Shown in pieces: positions 1 to 12,416 of a DNA stretch of 64,000 nucleotides. Numbering within the stretch: the first letter of the stretch is position 1; each line of letters begins with the position of its first letter. The position numbers and the translations under genes are program-made. The stretch is taken from positions 27,410-91,409 of the forward strand of contig RWJK01001066.1 in the NCBI GenBank assembly GCA_004335835.1, written 5' to 3'. The notes under the pieces were generated by a model. It saw nothing but the letters and a program-made list of their open reading frames with translations, was not told where the DNA came from and made no database searches. Origin of the DNA: Scenedesmus sp. ARA3. Its lineage: Eukaryota > Chlorophyta > Chlorophyceae > Sphaeropleales > Scenedesmaceae.

Positions 1-311
1 GTCCAAAAATAAACAATGATTGTCATGCTGTTCGTCCTTGGCAGCATCGCTGCTCATCAGGATAGAGCAGCAACAGCAACAGCACCGACAGCAGCAGCAC
101 GCCGCACGCTGGCAGGCCTTGGCATTGCTGCAGTGGCAGCAGGAACAACAGCACAGACGGGGAACACAGCTATATCAAAGTAGCGAATAAGAAACTGTTA
201 CATTTTTATTACATGGCTTGCCGGACTACAGTGCTTGTGCAACTTCTCCAGTCATTGCAGCGACGAAAACAGCATTCTTCTGCATCACATGGCGGTACAA
301 TCTGCTTGCAG
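1..311. other. Left edge, probably intron or upstream part of the C2-domain gene
   Basis: CAG-rich sequence followed by a stretch that ends in a TGCTTGCAG acceptor at 303-311. No exon could be supported. The C2 domain in the next exon starts in mid-domain, so the true start of the gene lies here or outside the window. Confidence 0.4.
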
Positions 312-2023
312 GATGATGAAGACAACCCTGTGTGGGATGAAAGCTTCTTCTTCACAGTGCCCATGTCAGCCAGCAAGAGCCCCGCTGGTAACATAACACT
401 GGAGCTTTGGGACAGCAACACATTGAAGGTGCAACCACCACAAGTGCAGCTGCCAGTGGACACTGCCAGTTGTCAGCATGACGAGCAGTGGCTGCTCGGC
501 TTCCTGTCTGATAGTGGTCCAGAAGTTTCACCTGTTCAGCACTGCTGAGCTGAGCTAGCAGCATATGTGTATTCAGCACACTGCCCAGCAGCTGCCCCTG
601 CGTTCGAGTAAGGGCTTGCTCAGCACGTGATGAATATTGCGCTGTCAGTGCCAGCAAAACAGCCACATCTCAAACATCACTGCACACTTGCCCCACACAT
701 CAGTGAACTGACATCACTGTTCCTCGCGTTTCTGCTTGCAGGACACGCATGTCGGTACTGCCAGGCTGGACCTGTCAGCGCTGCAGCCCTCACAGCTGGG
801 ATACATCGAGCTGCCACTGGCCTGGGAAAAGGAGAAGTATGGAAAGCAGGGCCGGCAGAGCAGGTGTGCACAATGCAGCTGGACATACAGAAGTAGGATA
901 GGGTGCATATGTTATGTACTGTAGCACCTGGGCTGCTGAGCGGCGCGGATCGCCTGGAACGAAGCATGTGACCTCCGCTTGGTTTGCTGGCTGCTGCTGC
1001 TGCTGCTGCTGCTGCAGGCTGGTGGTGGGTGTGCCTGGCTGGATCGCCAGCTTTGGCACGCTGATGTCAGCACTGCACCAGGTGCCAGGTGGGCATGATG
1101 TGCTGCTGCCAGTGATGACGCCAGCATCAAACATCAGCTGCTGCTGGTACAACAGACTTGCAGCAGGTGCAACGTAGTGGCGCAAGCAATTGTAGAGGCC
1201 GTTGGCCGCTGCGGTCCAGTAGCAGGCTGGCTGGTGCGATATCCTGGCTGCCATGCAAGCAACGCAATAGCCGGGCCAGCTTAAAATGCAGCAGAGTGGT
1301 CTGTCTGCAGCCCCCTGTGCACTGGGCTGCTGTTATTTCCACAGAAGCGCAGGGCAGCACAGCGCTGTACCCGATAGAGCCGTGCAGAAATCTACCTCCT
1401 TCTGTGCTTGCCTGCACTCTGCAATTGTCGCACGTGTTACCGCTCTGTGCGGTTCGCATTGCGCCAGGTGCGCTGTTCAACACTATCAGCAGGCCTGCAG
1501 CATCTTGTTCCATCACCCCACTGACAGCTGACTGATTGCGCGCTCAACAAGCCCAATGCTGCTTCACACTGCTCTCTCCCAATCGCATTGCGCCAGGTGC
1601 ACTGTTCAACACAGTCAGCAGGCATGCATACGTGCCGCTGCCTCACCCCAGCCTGCCCCATGGGCTGCTGTACCTGGGCTGTGAATATGAGGCAGATGCG
1701 GTTGACTTCAAGGTGTTTGTGACGCAGCCCAATGCGCCGCTGTTTGTGGATCTGGCCATGGCAGGCCGGCAGCACACCAAGGTGGGAAGGATGCAATGCA
1801 ACTCAGCACAGTACAACACAGTACCTTGCAAGTAATGGATCATGACGCATTGCATTGCAGTGCAGTTAGATTTAATACACGGTTCTTGATCAAGCCTTGC
1901 TTACTAAGCTAGTAGCACCGCTTGCAAACGTTTGGCGGCACTTGTACAGTGCTGTCTACAATGTACAGCCCGGGCTGACGGCGTTTGACGAGATCAAACT
2001 TGACGGCGTGTCGCTCCATGTGC

Positions 2024-2059
<36 letters not shown>

Positions 2060-3013
2060 AGGTGCGGCGGCGCGTGTATCGTGATGGTTTCACAGTGCTG
2101 CCCGGCCTGACTGTCTTTGAGGAGTTCAAGCTGGATGACGTGCCACTTCTGCTGCCGCTGCTGCTGCTGCTGCTACTGCTGCAGGTGCGGCGGCGCGTGT
2201 ACCGTGACGGCTTCAAAGTGCTGCCCGGCCTGACTGTCTTTGAGGAGATCAAGCTGGATGACGTGCCGCTGAGCACTGACCTGCGGCAGCTGATGGTGTT
2301 GGCCTTTGATAAGGCGCTGCTGTGGACGCTGAATGCAGATCAGGTGCGTGTGCTGATATGTGCATTTATCTTCTTTGTTTTTCATCAGAGTGGCTGTTGG
2401 TGCTGGCATTGGACAAGCCACTGCTGTGGACGCTGAATACAGACCAGGTGCGCAGCGCTGCGCTGTGCTCTGCTTTGCTTTACGTCAATTGTTTTGCTGC
2501 GGCACCCAATAAATGAGTATGGAAACTGATCAGCAAACAACAAACTAGCAGTCCATGTTACATGTCAACATGGGCTGTGGCAGTGCTGCAGATGTTGTGT
2601 CACAGCTGGAAGGCTAGGCTGCAATGTGTGTCAGCTGCTTGTAGCTGCAGCGCATTTGATGCTGCTGTTGCTTCTAGGCGGGTGGACATCTACAGTTTGC
2701 TGCCTTTTGCAACCCACACAGCTCTGTGTATAATACTGCCTGCACCACTCATCTGGTGGTGACCGCCCTGAACGTTTGCTGTGCAGGTCGTGTCATCTCA
2801 CGGCTGGCGCGGAGCACTAGGGTTTGCAGAAGCATGCAGGTGAGCGCAGCACTGTTGCAAGTCTATGCGACTTGCTGGCACCTCTGCCCTTTGGGCAGGG
2901 CACTTGCCAAGGCAGCGACTGCTGCATGCCTGTTCACCCATGCGGGGCCAGCAATACCAGCATGCCACACCATTCGCAGCCACAATGTAACATTTAGGAT
3001 CAAGCTGAATGAT

Positions 3014-3047
<34 letters not shown>

Positions 3048-4434
3048 CAGGGCGCTGCACAGCGTTGACGTTGACTATAAGGAGCAGGAGATCTTCATGA
3101 GCCTGCCGAATGACGTGCCTGGCGTGCCGCCTGAGGCGATGCTGCTGGTTGATTATGACAAGAACGACGTGGGTGAGCACACACCAAGTTGGCTCGAGCT
3201 GGACTTTCTTGCTGCAGCTGTGTTGTCATGCATTCCCTTCAGAGGCAATGCTGCTGGTGGATTATGACAAGAACGACGTGGGTGAGTGTGCAGCGAGCCT
3301 GATTTCCTCACTGTCATGCTGCGCTCTGTTGCTATGCTGCGCTTGGTTGACCAGCTCCAGCTGGGTTGTAAACAGTTGTAGTGGACTGAATATTGTGATT
3401 GTAGAGCCTTACAGAGCACGTAGGAGGCTGATCTGTAACAGATCAACACGTTGCTGTTATGATGCTGCCTGCAGACATCAAGCTTGCTGTGCTGTCTACG
3501 CCATCAGCCATGGACAAGGGATATGACATCACGCTGCACTCAGGGCAGCCCATCAAGAAGACCAGCGAGGTGAGTGCAATGGCTGGATCTCTGTTGTTGT
3601 ATTGGGGGTGAAACACCCACTGGCTGGCCATACACAGGTGCAATGGCTGGATTCACAGCCGGGCACTGGTGCAAGCTGTCGTGTGGATCACGCTGCACTC
3701 AAGGGCTTATCAGAACCAGCCAGCAAAGTGGGCTTATGCACTCGCCGGGGCGGTTTATGGGTTCGTTCTGTCTTGTGGTTCGCAGTCACGGAGCCAAGTT
3801 GAATTGCATGCACCATGCACCTCTCAGTTGGAACGTGCCGCATGCTGCAACAGAAAGGATAATTGCCAATTGCAGTTGCTGCTGCTGCTGCTGCTGCGGC
3901 TTGTCTGTGTCTGCCACTGCTGCTGCCAGATCTTCCTGCCGCCCAAGTCGAAGATTGAGGGCAGGTACCAGGTGGCGCGCATCTACGAGCTGGACGATGT
4001 GGCTTATGTGAGTACTCTGCGGCCATTATGGCGTCATTGCTGTGGCTTATTTGGCGAGCGAATGATGATCGCACCGCTCATCGTGCACTGTGCAACAGGC
4101 ATCTGTTGCAAGCAACTGCCGCGCAGCTGAGGCACTTGTCGCCACATGCTGTTGTTACCTGCCTGCCACCGCTTGCTGCAGCGTTACATGACGCAAACCC
4201 ACAGATCACGAAGTTTGGACTGCAATGCTGATCTGTGTGTATGTGCGTCCCCGCTATATGCCTTTCCTTGGCTCCTGATCGGGCTTCCCACTCCTTGTCG
4301 AGTAAAGTATGTAAGTAATGTATATGTTACATTGTCACCTGCAGGGCACCAGCTTCAGCGACATCCTGCTGCACAAGTTCCAGCTCAGCAGCCAGCGCCA
4401 GTGGGAGGTGGCGGCACTGCTACCCCTCAAGTAG
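312..4434 (+). CDS. C2-domain-containing protein, 3' part, unknown C-terminal half
   Basis: Multi-exon gene whose 5' end I cannot find. Supported exons: 312-428, 742-863, 1018-1081, about 1622-1781, 2185-2343, 2787-2839, 3051-3172, 3475-3569, 3930-4007 and 4345-4434 (TAG at 4432). Phases agree across all junctions except between 1081 and 1622, where a small exon may be missing. The first two exons read like a C2 beta-sandwich (NPVWDESFFFTV, then HVGTARLDLSAL and YIELPL), which usually binds membranes, often with Ca2+; too little is present to judge the calcium ligands. The later exons (VFEEIKLDDVPL, AMLLVDYDKND, ITLHSGQPIKK, final QWEVAALLPLK) form a compact sequence that I do not recognise. 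Most introns carry echoes of neighbouring exon edges, and exons 1018, 2185 and 3051 follow (CTG)n acceptor tracts. The gene is well supported; its function is not. Confidence 0.65.
1454..1611 (+). repeat. Tandem copies of an exon-end/donor segment
   Basis: Two near-identical segments, 1454-1482 and 1583-1611, sharing TCGCATTGCGCCAGGTGC, lie 129 bp apart in the intron after exon 1018-1081. Their GCGCCAGGTGC core resembles the real exon end and donor (GCACCAGGTGCC) at 1073-1084. The link to the exon edge is weaker than in the other echoes. Confidence 0.5.
1962..2184 (+). repeat. Two upstream echoes of exon 2185-2343 (acceptor plus exon start)
   Basis: Copies of the first part of the exon precede it: one around 1962-2030 (PGLTAFDEIKLDGV) and a closer one at 2061-2155 (VRRRVYRDGFTVLPGLTVF), each followed by a (CTG)n tract. 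Matching points are 1963, 2095 and 2218, so the units are about 132 and 123 bp. The nearer copy keeps a CAG acceptor. The older copy has diverged more, which suggests stepwise duplication. Confidence 0.8.
2391..2447 (+). repeat. Downstream echo of the end of exon 2185-2343
   Basis: Repeats the exon end (LVLALDKPLLWTLNTDQ against LMVLAFDKALLWTLNADQ) plus its GTGCG donor, 104 bp downstream. Differences are scattered and mostly conservative, so the copy arose some time ago. Confidence 0.8.
3240..3281 (+). repeat. Downstream echo of the end of exon 3051-3172
   Basis: A copy of EAMLLVDYDKNDV with a GGTGAGTG donor, 109 bp after the real exon end. The donor of the copy is intact, so it could act as an alternative 5' splice site only if the exon were extended into it. 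Confidence 0.8.
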
Positions 4435-4900
4435 CAGCTCCAAAAGAAGAAGAAGAAGCCAACCCATCTCGGCCCAACAACAATCTCGGAGGTGGCGGCG
4501 CTGCTGCCGCTGAAGTAACTGCACTGCAGTGGGAGGCGGTGGCACTGCTGCCTTCCTTCTAGCAGCAGTGCCAGTAAAGGGCAGCAGCAGTGCTGCCGCT
4601 CAAGTAGCATTGCAGCGTCAGTGGGAGGTGGCGGTGCTGCTGCCGCTGAAGTAGCTGCAGTGCTGTACAGAGCTTGACTAGATACATCGCTGTATCTCGC
4701 CCAAAGCACCCACAGCGCTAGCACCAGAGGGAGGTGGTGGCACTGCTGCCTATTGATTAGCTGCAGCAGTGTACTGTTGAAGTCTGGTCACTGATCAGTA
4801 CTGTTGGTTAGTATCATGCATGAGTGACGGGTGGCTGCCCTTCTGCCGTTCAAAAGGCAGCGCGCATGCAGGCTGGCAGCAGTGCCACTCAAGAAGGCGG
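4435..4900 (+). repeat. Terminal-exon echoes in the 3' flank of the C2 gene
   Basis: The coding tail and stop of the last exon (GAGGTGGCGGCACTGCT...AAGTAG) recur several times after the stop: about 4489-4516, 4530-4562, 4619-4653 and 4731-4760, with looser partial copies up to about 4900. Several copies keep an in-frame stop. None lies in an open frame continuous with the gene. Confidence 0.75.
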
Positions 4901-5815
4901 CACTTGTAGGAGTTTGAGGCAGCGCTGCCACCACTCAACTAGCCACTCGCATAGGGGTGCACTGCTTTGCTGCATGACGTCATGCCCTCGGCTTGGCCAA
5001 CTAGCGCAGCGGATGGAGTGGAGCAGTTGTCATAGATGCAGCAGTGATTGCAACAGCACGCGGTCGCTCCTCATAGGCCCCTGAGGTGGTGACATGGATG
5101 TATCCCAACTGAGGTTTACAACACCTGAATATGCAAAAGAGCTGCAATTGTGTTGTAACACACCGGCGCGAAGGCCATAGCCGTTACGCAGCTGGAAGTG
5201 GCTTGCACCCTGACAGCAACGCAACATTGCACATACACGCACGTGCACATGTACGTACTACATGACGATCCTTGAAATGCTCTGAAACAGCAACAAAACC
5301 AGATCAAGCACTTTAAAGCTTGGCACATCCGTAGTCGGATGTGAACTGCCTGCACGAACAGAACAAAGCAGCAGTTGCAGCCTATGCCTGTCACAAAAGG
5401 ATAATGCTGCTGCGCTGCAGCCTAGGCTGCCAGGCCTTACAGCCAGCGCACTAAACACACACCTGATTGGCAGCAGGTCAAGCTGCTAAACAATCAAACG
5501 TGTCAATGAGTTGTTTGCGCATCGCCAACAGACTGGCTGCACACACATTCCAGCGCGTCGTCAGAAGTAGTTGCGGCAGGTTGCCGCCGCTACACCATCA
5601 AGATGGCAAAGGCGCAATACGCAGGATCTGGTGCTGTATCAACAATGCAGATGGCACTTCACAACCGGCACCAACGCCACTGTCATGCATGATATGGCTT
5701 CGCCCTGTTGAATGGTAGGCTAACATGTTGCGGACTCCGTAAATTGCCGCCACTGCACCAACATAAGTGGAGACTGTTCACAGCGCAACATAAGCCCACT
5801 AACTAGGGCGCCAGC
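4901..5815. other. No gene recognised
   Basis: Between the end of the C2 gene and the convergent minus-strand gene. Open frames here are short, Cys-rich and show no domain or splice structure. Nothing supportable was seen. Confidence 0.5.
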
Positions 5816-6396
5816 TTACTTTTTGAGACTTTCAGCCAGGATTGACAGGATTGCTTGCATAAGCATGGGCACAACTCTTTCTGGCCCCACCCACCAAATC
5901 ACTGCAAATATGACAGTGTCTTGCAAAAGCAATGGAATTGGCCAGTCATAAGATGACAGTTGGGGGCTCTGGCAATCGCCTGTCGCATTCCACACGTTCA
6001 CAGTGAGACAAACGATGATCATGAGGTACCTACTGATGTTATATGTCAAGCCAGCTGCTATTGGAAATTTATAAATCCACGCAACTGCCAGCAATACAGC
6101 GTCTAAAGTTGACGCTCCCACAGGCTGTGTTGTGATGCTGCCATTTGCGTGCGCATAAGATGCATTTGCATCAGCATGCTGCTGCAGTTGACCAGCCCGT
6201 GCTGATGCCTGCAAAGCTTGCCGGGCCGACTGCTCAACCCTGCTCAGTCCACCGGACCGCAGGAAAGCCACAAGAAGCACAACCACCAGCATGCCAAACA
6301 CAGCTCTAATACCTCTTTTGATCTTACGTTCTGTCAGTTCCTTTGCGCTAGGCGAGGAGGAGGCTTTGTTGATTGGGCGCTGATGCAAGTAGTCAT
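5816..6396 (-). CDS. Putative multi-pass membrane protein, last exon
   Basis: An open frame of about 190 codons ending at the stop 5816-5818. It has no suitable ATG and begins after a good acceptor (TTTTGCAG, exon first base 6396, entered with two bases of a split codon), so it reads as the final exon of a longer gene. The sequence starts with a basic Ser-rich cytosolic-like segment (ELTERKIKRG). A hydrophobic stretch follows (VFGMLVVVLLVAFL), then a polar loop, then at least two further hydrophobic segments (DAVLLAVAWIYKFPIAAGL and LLLQDTVIFAVIWWVG). No family was recognised. Upstream exons were not found. It could still be a chance open frame, although the alternation of charged and hydrophobic blocks argues for coding. 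Confidence 0.45.
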
Positions 6397-9300
6397 CTGC
6401 AAAACGTCAACAGCAGCAGCAGAGGCAGCATAAACCTCAGCTGCCGGTAGGTGGGGCGCCAGCCATTGGCACAACCAGCCATGACAGACAGCATCAGACT
6501 GCTGTGGACAAGGTGTTTTGTACGATGAGCTGCCATTAGGCTATGCAGCCAAACAAGTCAAAATTTATTCCGTTGCATAAGTTGTCTGTCATTCTATCTA
6601 CTAAAGTTGGTATGTGATGTGCCGGCAAACCAAGTACAGCATGTTTTTTTTAGATACAAAGGCCACTGGGTGGCTGCAGCTGCTGCTGCAGTGCATGCAG
6701 CACCAACCTGCTGCCGCAGAGTTGCTCAGCTCGTGCCAGAGCTTGCCGAGGCTCTGCTGGAAATGACAAGTAAATGGCACATGACCACTCCCCCCACACA
6801 CGCACAGGGCTCACCTGGGCCTGATCAGGCTCATGAGCTACGGGGTTGTGCCAGCTTGCTGCCTTTTCGCACCCCACGTCTGCTTGACAACTGGAGTCGG
6901 TCGTCTCGAAAGCTCCCTCCAGGGCGTGCTATACTAACCACGTCACGCGTTGTATGGGGCTTCTTGAAAGAGGCCCTGGTGTCTTGAGGTGGTGGGCTCC
7001 CTCTGTGGCCTGCGGCAATGACGTGCCTTTGAATCCTCGCTTGTTGTGCTACGAGGCTGACGAAGACCTTTGCATGCTAAAGTTTGGTACAATACGAAAC
7101 TCTTGTGAAAAGCATGGCAATTTATACATACAGCACGTAGCAGCAGGCTGAGGACATGTCATGTCATGCCGTGCACGACACGTGGCATTGTACAGCTGGC
7201 GCGAAACTGTGACGCACAAAACCTGCCACCAGCCTCATTACTGATGAGTCTATGTTTATAAAAAAACATGCCTACTGGTCATCCAAGGTCAGGCCTGACT
7301 GCCTCTCATGCTGTGCGTCAAGTGATTTGTAGTGCAGAGGTGCTTATGCACTTGAATGGGTTATGCCGTAATACTCCTCTAATGGCAAGCAGCTGTTGTG
7401 GCAGGCAGCGCCAGGTGTCCTTTCGTGCTGAGCAGTGCCAGTGGGAGATGATTATTTGAAGATGATGAAGCATTGGTCTGATTGTTCATCAGTAGCGGGC
7501 CACGCCTGGCAGGCAAAGCGGCAATTGGAGATTGTCTCTGCGGTTTTTATGATCTCATCATGTTACCAATCAAGCAGAATATGCCATAACGGCCGCTCAG
7601 TCAAGCCAGGCTGTGTGTCATGATGTATGCTGAGCAGATCATTAGAATGTAATGCACACTCCTGACTGTGCCTGCTCTGTAGAAGCATGAAAGCCGACAG
7701 TGGAATCAATCAGAGTCCCAAAGGAATGCAGTGTGCCACACGGTGTGCACTAGTATCTGGCAAGGTCAAACGTGCCAGTCACCTATACCTACTGCTACAA
7801 CAAACCACAAACATCATCTGCCATCCTCAACACGAACTGCCGTACATCAGTGCTGCTGGCTTGGGAAGGCCATGCCGGGCACACAGCTGCGCAGGAAAAA
7901 GGCAGCACAGCTGCAAGAAGCACACTGCTGTTGGCCCCAGCCCTTCCATAACCCTGGTTTTCAGTGCAGCCTGCTAGCCATCCTGCCAACAGTACAAAGC
8001 GGCCGCTACCTCACAGGTAGAGGGCCGGCCAGAGTCATTGCTGGTACAAGCAGCAGCCACTGCCACACAAAAGGCAGCACTGCCGTAACTACTGCATTGT
8101 CCAGATCGTCATTAAGAGTGACCTTGCCCCGCCGTCCCACTGCCTAAGCTAGAATCAAATAAGCCTCAAAAGGGAAGCATTCTCAGTCTGCTAATGCCTA
8201 GTAGTAGTACTCGAGCCACATGCATTGGAGATTGGGTCAAGCCAAGTTGACTTTGCAACCTGTTTTGGTACACACACGCACAGCGGTTGCGTTGAGGTCA
8301 TAGAGATAACACAGCACCGCATATCTAGACATACAAACCACACAAGTGCAAGGGCACACTGTGCGAAACAAGATGCTGCATCTACCGGCAGCTGTACTGC
8401 CTCGTGTAATTTCTTCTTCCCATGCTGCTAAGCTGGCTAGCTTGTCATATGGCCAAGCCCAACACCGCCAGAATCAATCTCATAGCAAACCACCATTGTG
8501 CCGCACTAGCCACATTCAGCAATACAGCACCTCGTGACAATGCTCATGCAGTGCAGCACGTCACACACCACCACACCAATCACAAGCCAGGCCCTCATTT
8601 TCAGCTGCGCTGCCATGGCAATCATAGTGCCAGAAGCAGCCTGCCTGAGAGCCTGATCGTGCTGGCTAAGAGAACCCAAGCCGGCAAAACAGCAGTACGG
8701 GCTGTCTATGCTGGTTGGTTTGCTCACTAGCCAAGCCATACCACGCCATTCCGTGCCTGGTTAGTTGGGCATTTCAAAGATAGCCTACAAGTCAACTGCC
8801 AGCTGGCTAATATGTCCACTTGTTGCAGTGGAGCAGCCAGCTGTGCGGCAGTCTGCTTAAAAGCCAAAGTTGCATACAAGCCGCCTGAGCCAAAGGTGTC
8901 AGATTGGCAAGCTCATATCTGTCATATCTGTCATCAAGAATCTGGCAAGCACAGCCACAGGCCACCTCGAGACATCTGGCAGTGTTGTTAGTCAAGACAT
9001 GTCACCGCCAAGTTGCAGTGGGTGTTGGTACAAATCTGCCCAGCTGAATACACGGCTGTGTGGCGCTATGGAGCTAGCAACCATGCATTGACTAGAGTCA
9101 AAGCAGCAACAAATCAGAAGATATTCCCCAACCAGCCTGCCAGCCAGCATATGCTGAGCTGACCAGGCGAGCAAAATCGGTATGCAGGCAGCCAGGATGT
9201 TCATACAGCCCTGGCCACTGCCAAAATGCTCCACAACCCTCCACCTTGCATGAGCACTGCTTGAATGCAGACTCAAAGAGACAACATCCAGCTGACTGCA

Positions 9301-9565
9301 GTATCCGCTGCAGCTGCACGCCAGCAGCAGTCACGCGTATGGCTGTTGAGAGCTGACTGCATACGCGTGCTGCTCTCTGCGCATTCATGCACAGCAGCAA
9401 GCACCCGTGCCGCCAGATACCATGCGTGATGCACACAACTGGAGCCCCAGCAAACAATTAAATTCACAGGCTGCAAATCACTCGCTATGCATGAAGTAGC
9501 AGCAGCAGTAACAGCGGCAACACCTCACACCCAGCTATACTACAAACCACAGCAGTGTAGCCGCA
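6397..9565. other. Long stretch without a convincing gene
   Basis: Contains the unknown 5' exons of the membrane-protein gene at most. The longest open frames (for example 6607-6987 on the plus strand) are repetitive or Cys/His-rich without domain signal. No structured RNA was recognised. Confidence 0.45.
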
Positions 9566-12233
9566 TCATTGCTGCAGCTCAGAGCCGTGTGGGTGGCTAC
9601 CAGCCATTGCTGCTGCTGCAGCTGCTGCCCTGCTGTTGTTGATCGCAGACAGCAGGTTGTAAGCCGGCCCCACCCCACCTAGTGCACTAGCCATACTGCG
9701 CACCAGCTGCAGCACATCACCTTGAGCTGCACCTGGCAGGGACTGCATGCCCATCAGGCCTGCAAACTGCTGCTGCTGCATTGCTGCTGCTGCTGCAGGG
9801 GTTGCCTGCTGCTGCTCTGCAGTACCCATCAGGGATAGAGGCGAGGGGCCATGTAAGCTATGCTGGTGCTGCAGCTGCACAAACTGCTGCTGCTGGTGCG
9901 CGTACTGCTGCTGCAGCTGCTGCGACTGCTGCTGCAGAGAGAGCAAGCTTGGGAAGCCGCTGCTGCTGCGCGCTGCCGCTGCTGCTGCATTGGCAGCCAG
10001 CTGGCAGCTGCTGCTGGCGCCGAGCAGCATAGGGCTGCCAGGCGCCAATTCTGAGGCAGCATATGAAGCAGCATCGCTGCCTTGATCCATTCTGAAGTAA
10101 TGTGAGGAGCTGTGGCTCACAGGGCTGGCTGTTGCTGTGCTCAGAGCGGAGATGTTACCAGCTTTGAGCGGGCTACCTGGCTGCTGCTGCTGCTGCTGCA
10201 GCTGCATGCTGCTGCAGGCGCTGTACTGCTGCTGCATCACCACTTGCTGCTGCTGCTGCTGCTGGTGCAGGGCCAGTGCCAGCGCCAGTGAGGGGCTGTG
10301 TCCCAGCCGGCTGCTTGCCCCCAGCAGAACATGCCTGCTGCCTGCAGCTAGCGGCTGCTGCATGCCGGCTGCTGCTGCATTGAGCACCGAATGCTGCTGG
10401 CCGTAGCTGCCGCTGCTGGTTGCGCTGCAGAGGCCAGCATTGCCCCGAGCAGCTGCCAGCATCATTGCTGCATCAGCCATATGCATGTGGCTGCTGTTCG
10501 GCAGCGAGCAGGCCTGCTGCTCTGGCGCCTCATCGATTGCGTCATCTGCTGCCTGCTGGTCTGCAGAGCCGTCATCAAACTGCTGCTGCTGCTGGCTCTC
10601 TAGCAGCAGGCTCTCCATTGCGCTGCTTGCGATTGCAAGGCGGCTCGTGGGCATCTGCGCTGCATGCGGGTGCTGCTGCTCCAGCTGTGCACTGAGTGCA
10701 GCCGGGCAGCTGTTGGCCTCTTCAAGGCCATCATCTGTTGCCACAATGTCTTCTGTTGTGGCTAGCACCTCATCTGTAGCCAGCTCCAGGTCCTCATCCT
10801 GCAGCAGCAGCAGCAGCAGAAGGCAGGGTGAGTGGAAACGCCTGAGGGCCAGCAGGTGACTGCGGACACGTAATAGCACAGTGCAGAGTGCATTGCACAG
10901 CAGCACTTGCTGCGACGGCAGCGGGCAGAGCCGCGCACAGGCTGCTGCGCTGCTTGCAGAGCACATCCTCAGGCTGCTGAATACAAGGGAACACTGCTTG
11001 TGTTACATGAGGTGAGTGTGTCACAGTGTTGTGTCCCGTGCTCACCTCTGTGGTGGGCTCCAGGTCCCCCTCAGCCGCTTGGGCATGCGTAAACACAGTG
11101 CCAAAGGCATAGCACAGTTGTCACAATTGCTGCTAAGCTGAGTCCAACGGAACACTGCTTATGCTAATCAAAATGGGTGTGCCGCTCTTGCTGTTTGCTC
11201 ACCTCTGTGGTGGGCTCCAGGTCCTCCCGCAGCCGCTTGGGCGTGTTGTTCACCGCATCAGCCACGCTGCCGCTGACAGGCACACGGCGCTTCTTGGGCT
11301 GACAGTAACATGGGCAGGAACAGGGTGAAACAGGCGGCGTTTTAGACACAGGCGGCAGGGATGCAGGTTATGCTGCGATTGCAGGACATGCAGCAGCTGC
11401 AGTGGCTATCGCCAGCTAAACAGGCCCATCTTTACCATTGAAAACAAAGCAAAAACCTGATGCCGAGGGGGCTTACCATGGCCTTGCCCAGGGTGCGTGT
11501 GCGCAGGAAGCGAATGCCGCATGCGTTGCACAGGATAGGCTTGCCCTTGGGCCCCTTGCGCCACTGGGGGGAGCTGACAGCGCCGCAGTGGCAGCAGGGC
11601 CCCGCAAGGTCCTGCTTGGCCTTGCGGCGGCTGGCTGCACTAGGGCTTCCTGCATTGCTGGGTGTGGGGGTGGGGCTGCTGTGCGCAAGCAGTGTGGGAC
11701 TGCCCATCAGGCTGCTGATGTTTGCGTTGGTGTTGTTGTTGTTATTTTGGAAGCCCAGGCGGGAGGGAAGTGGCTCTTTTGGGACGTAGTCGCATTTGTA
11801 GTCCGTCGTGACACCTGTTGGGGAGGAAGGGTGGCGTTGTGTGGAAGAGAGGATCGCAGAGCAGACAAGCACATCAGTTGATGATGGAGTGAACCACCAG
11901 CGATCGCCTCACTAAGCAGGGGTAAGACTTATGAAGCAGCTCAATAAAATTTGATACACGCAGGCAAGGCCGGTGTAAAGGGACTGGCTGCGTCCGCGCC
12001 CAAGCATGTACTTCACCGTACTGCCTGACACAGGATAGCATAAAACTTGGCAATTAGGAGGTAAGATCAGTTTATGGAATTGATCAAACATCCAGGACGG
12101 ACTTACTTGCGTCCCATGGGCTCCTCCAAGGGACCTGCTTCTTACGCCTTCCTGATCCAGGGCGCCGAGTGAATAAGGAGCCACCAAACGACTCGCTGAT
12201 GTCACTGCGAACGCTTTCAGAGTCTGAGTCCAT
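9566..12233 (-). CDS. GATA-type zinc-finger transcription factor (copy 1)
   Basis: Four exons with matching phases: 12107-12233 (ATG at 12233), 11477-11814, 11203-11298 and 9566-10798, giving about 597 residues. The acidic Ser-rich start ([14 protein letters not shown]) resembles that of copy 2. The zinc finger lies at about residues 116-141: C-x2-C, an 18-residue loop with [12 protein letters not shown], then CNACGIRF. The 18-residue loop is the plant type; animal GATA fingers usually have 17. Exon 3 opens with PKKRRV, a classic basic nuclear-localisation motif. The long last exon has an acidic segment ([12 protein letters not shown]), many Gln, Ala and Ser runs encoded by CAG/GCA repeats, a block [18 protein letters not shown] shared with copy 2, and the motif [17 protein letters not shown] near the end. 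A role in DNA binding at GATA sites in the nucleus follows from the family. Target genes are unknown. Confidence 0.88.
11046..11085 (-). repeat. Downstream echo of GATA1 exon 3 end
   Basis: Copy of the end of exon 11203-11298 (DLEPTTE plus GTGAGC donor), 157 bp further into the intron. The exon reads [12 protein letters not shown] and the copy [12 protein letters not shown]. Flanking intron sequence (GGAACACTGCTT) is duplicated too. Confidence 0.8.
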
Positions 12234-12416
12234 CGCGCCATGCGCGAGGAGCAGGAACTGCAGCAAAAACGGAAGTTGGGTCAGGGGCTCTGCACGGCAG
12301 GCAAGGATCGCACCAGACACACAGATATGTTTCTTACCTCCATTAAGTGAAATGTTTTGCAGGATCGGCCCAGGCAAGGCGGCGATCGCCGTGTGGCCCG
12401 CGCAAAGAAACGCTGG

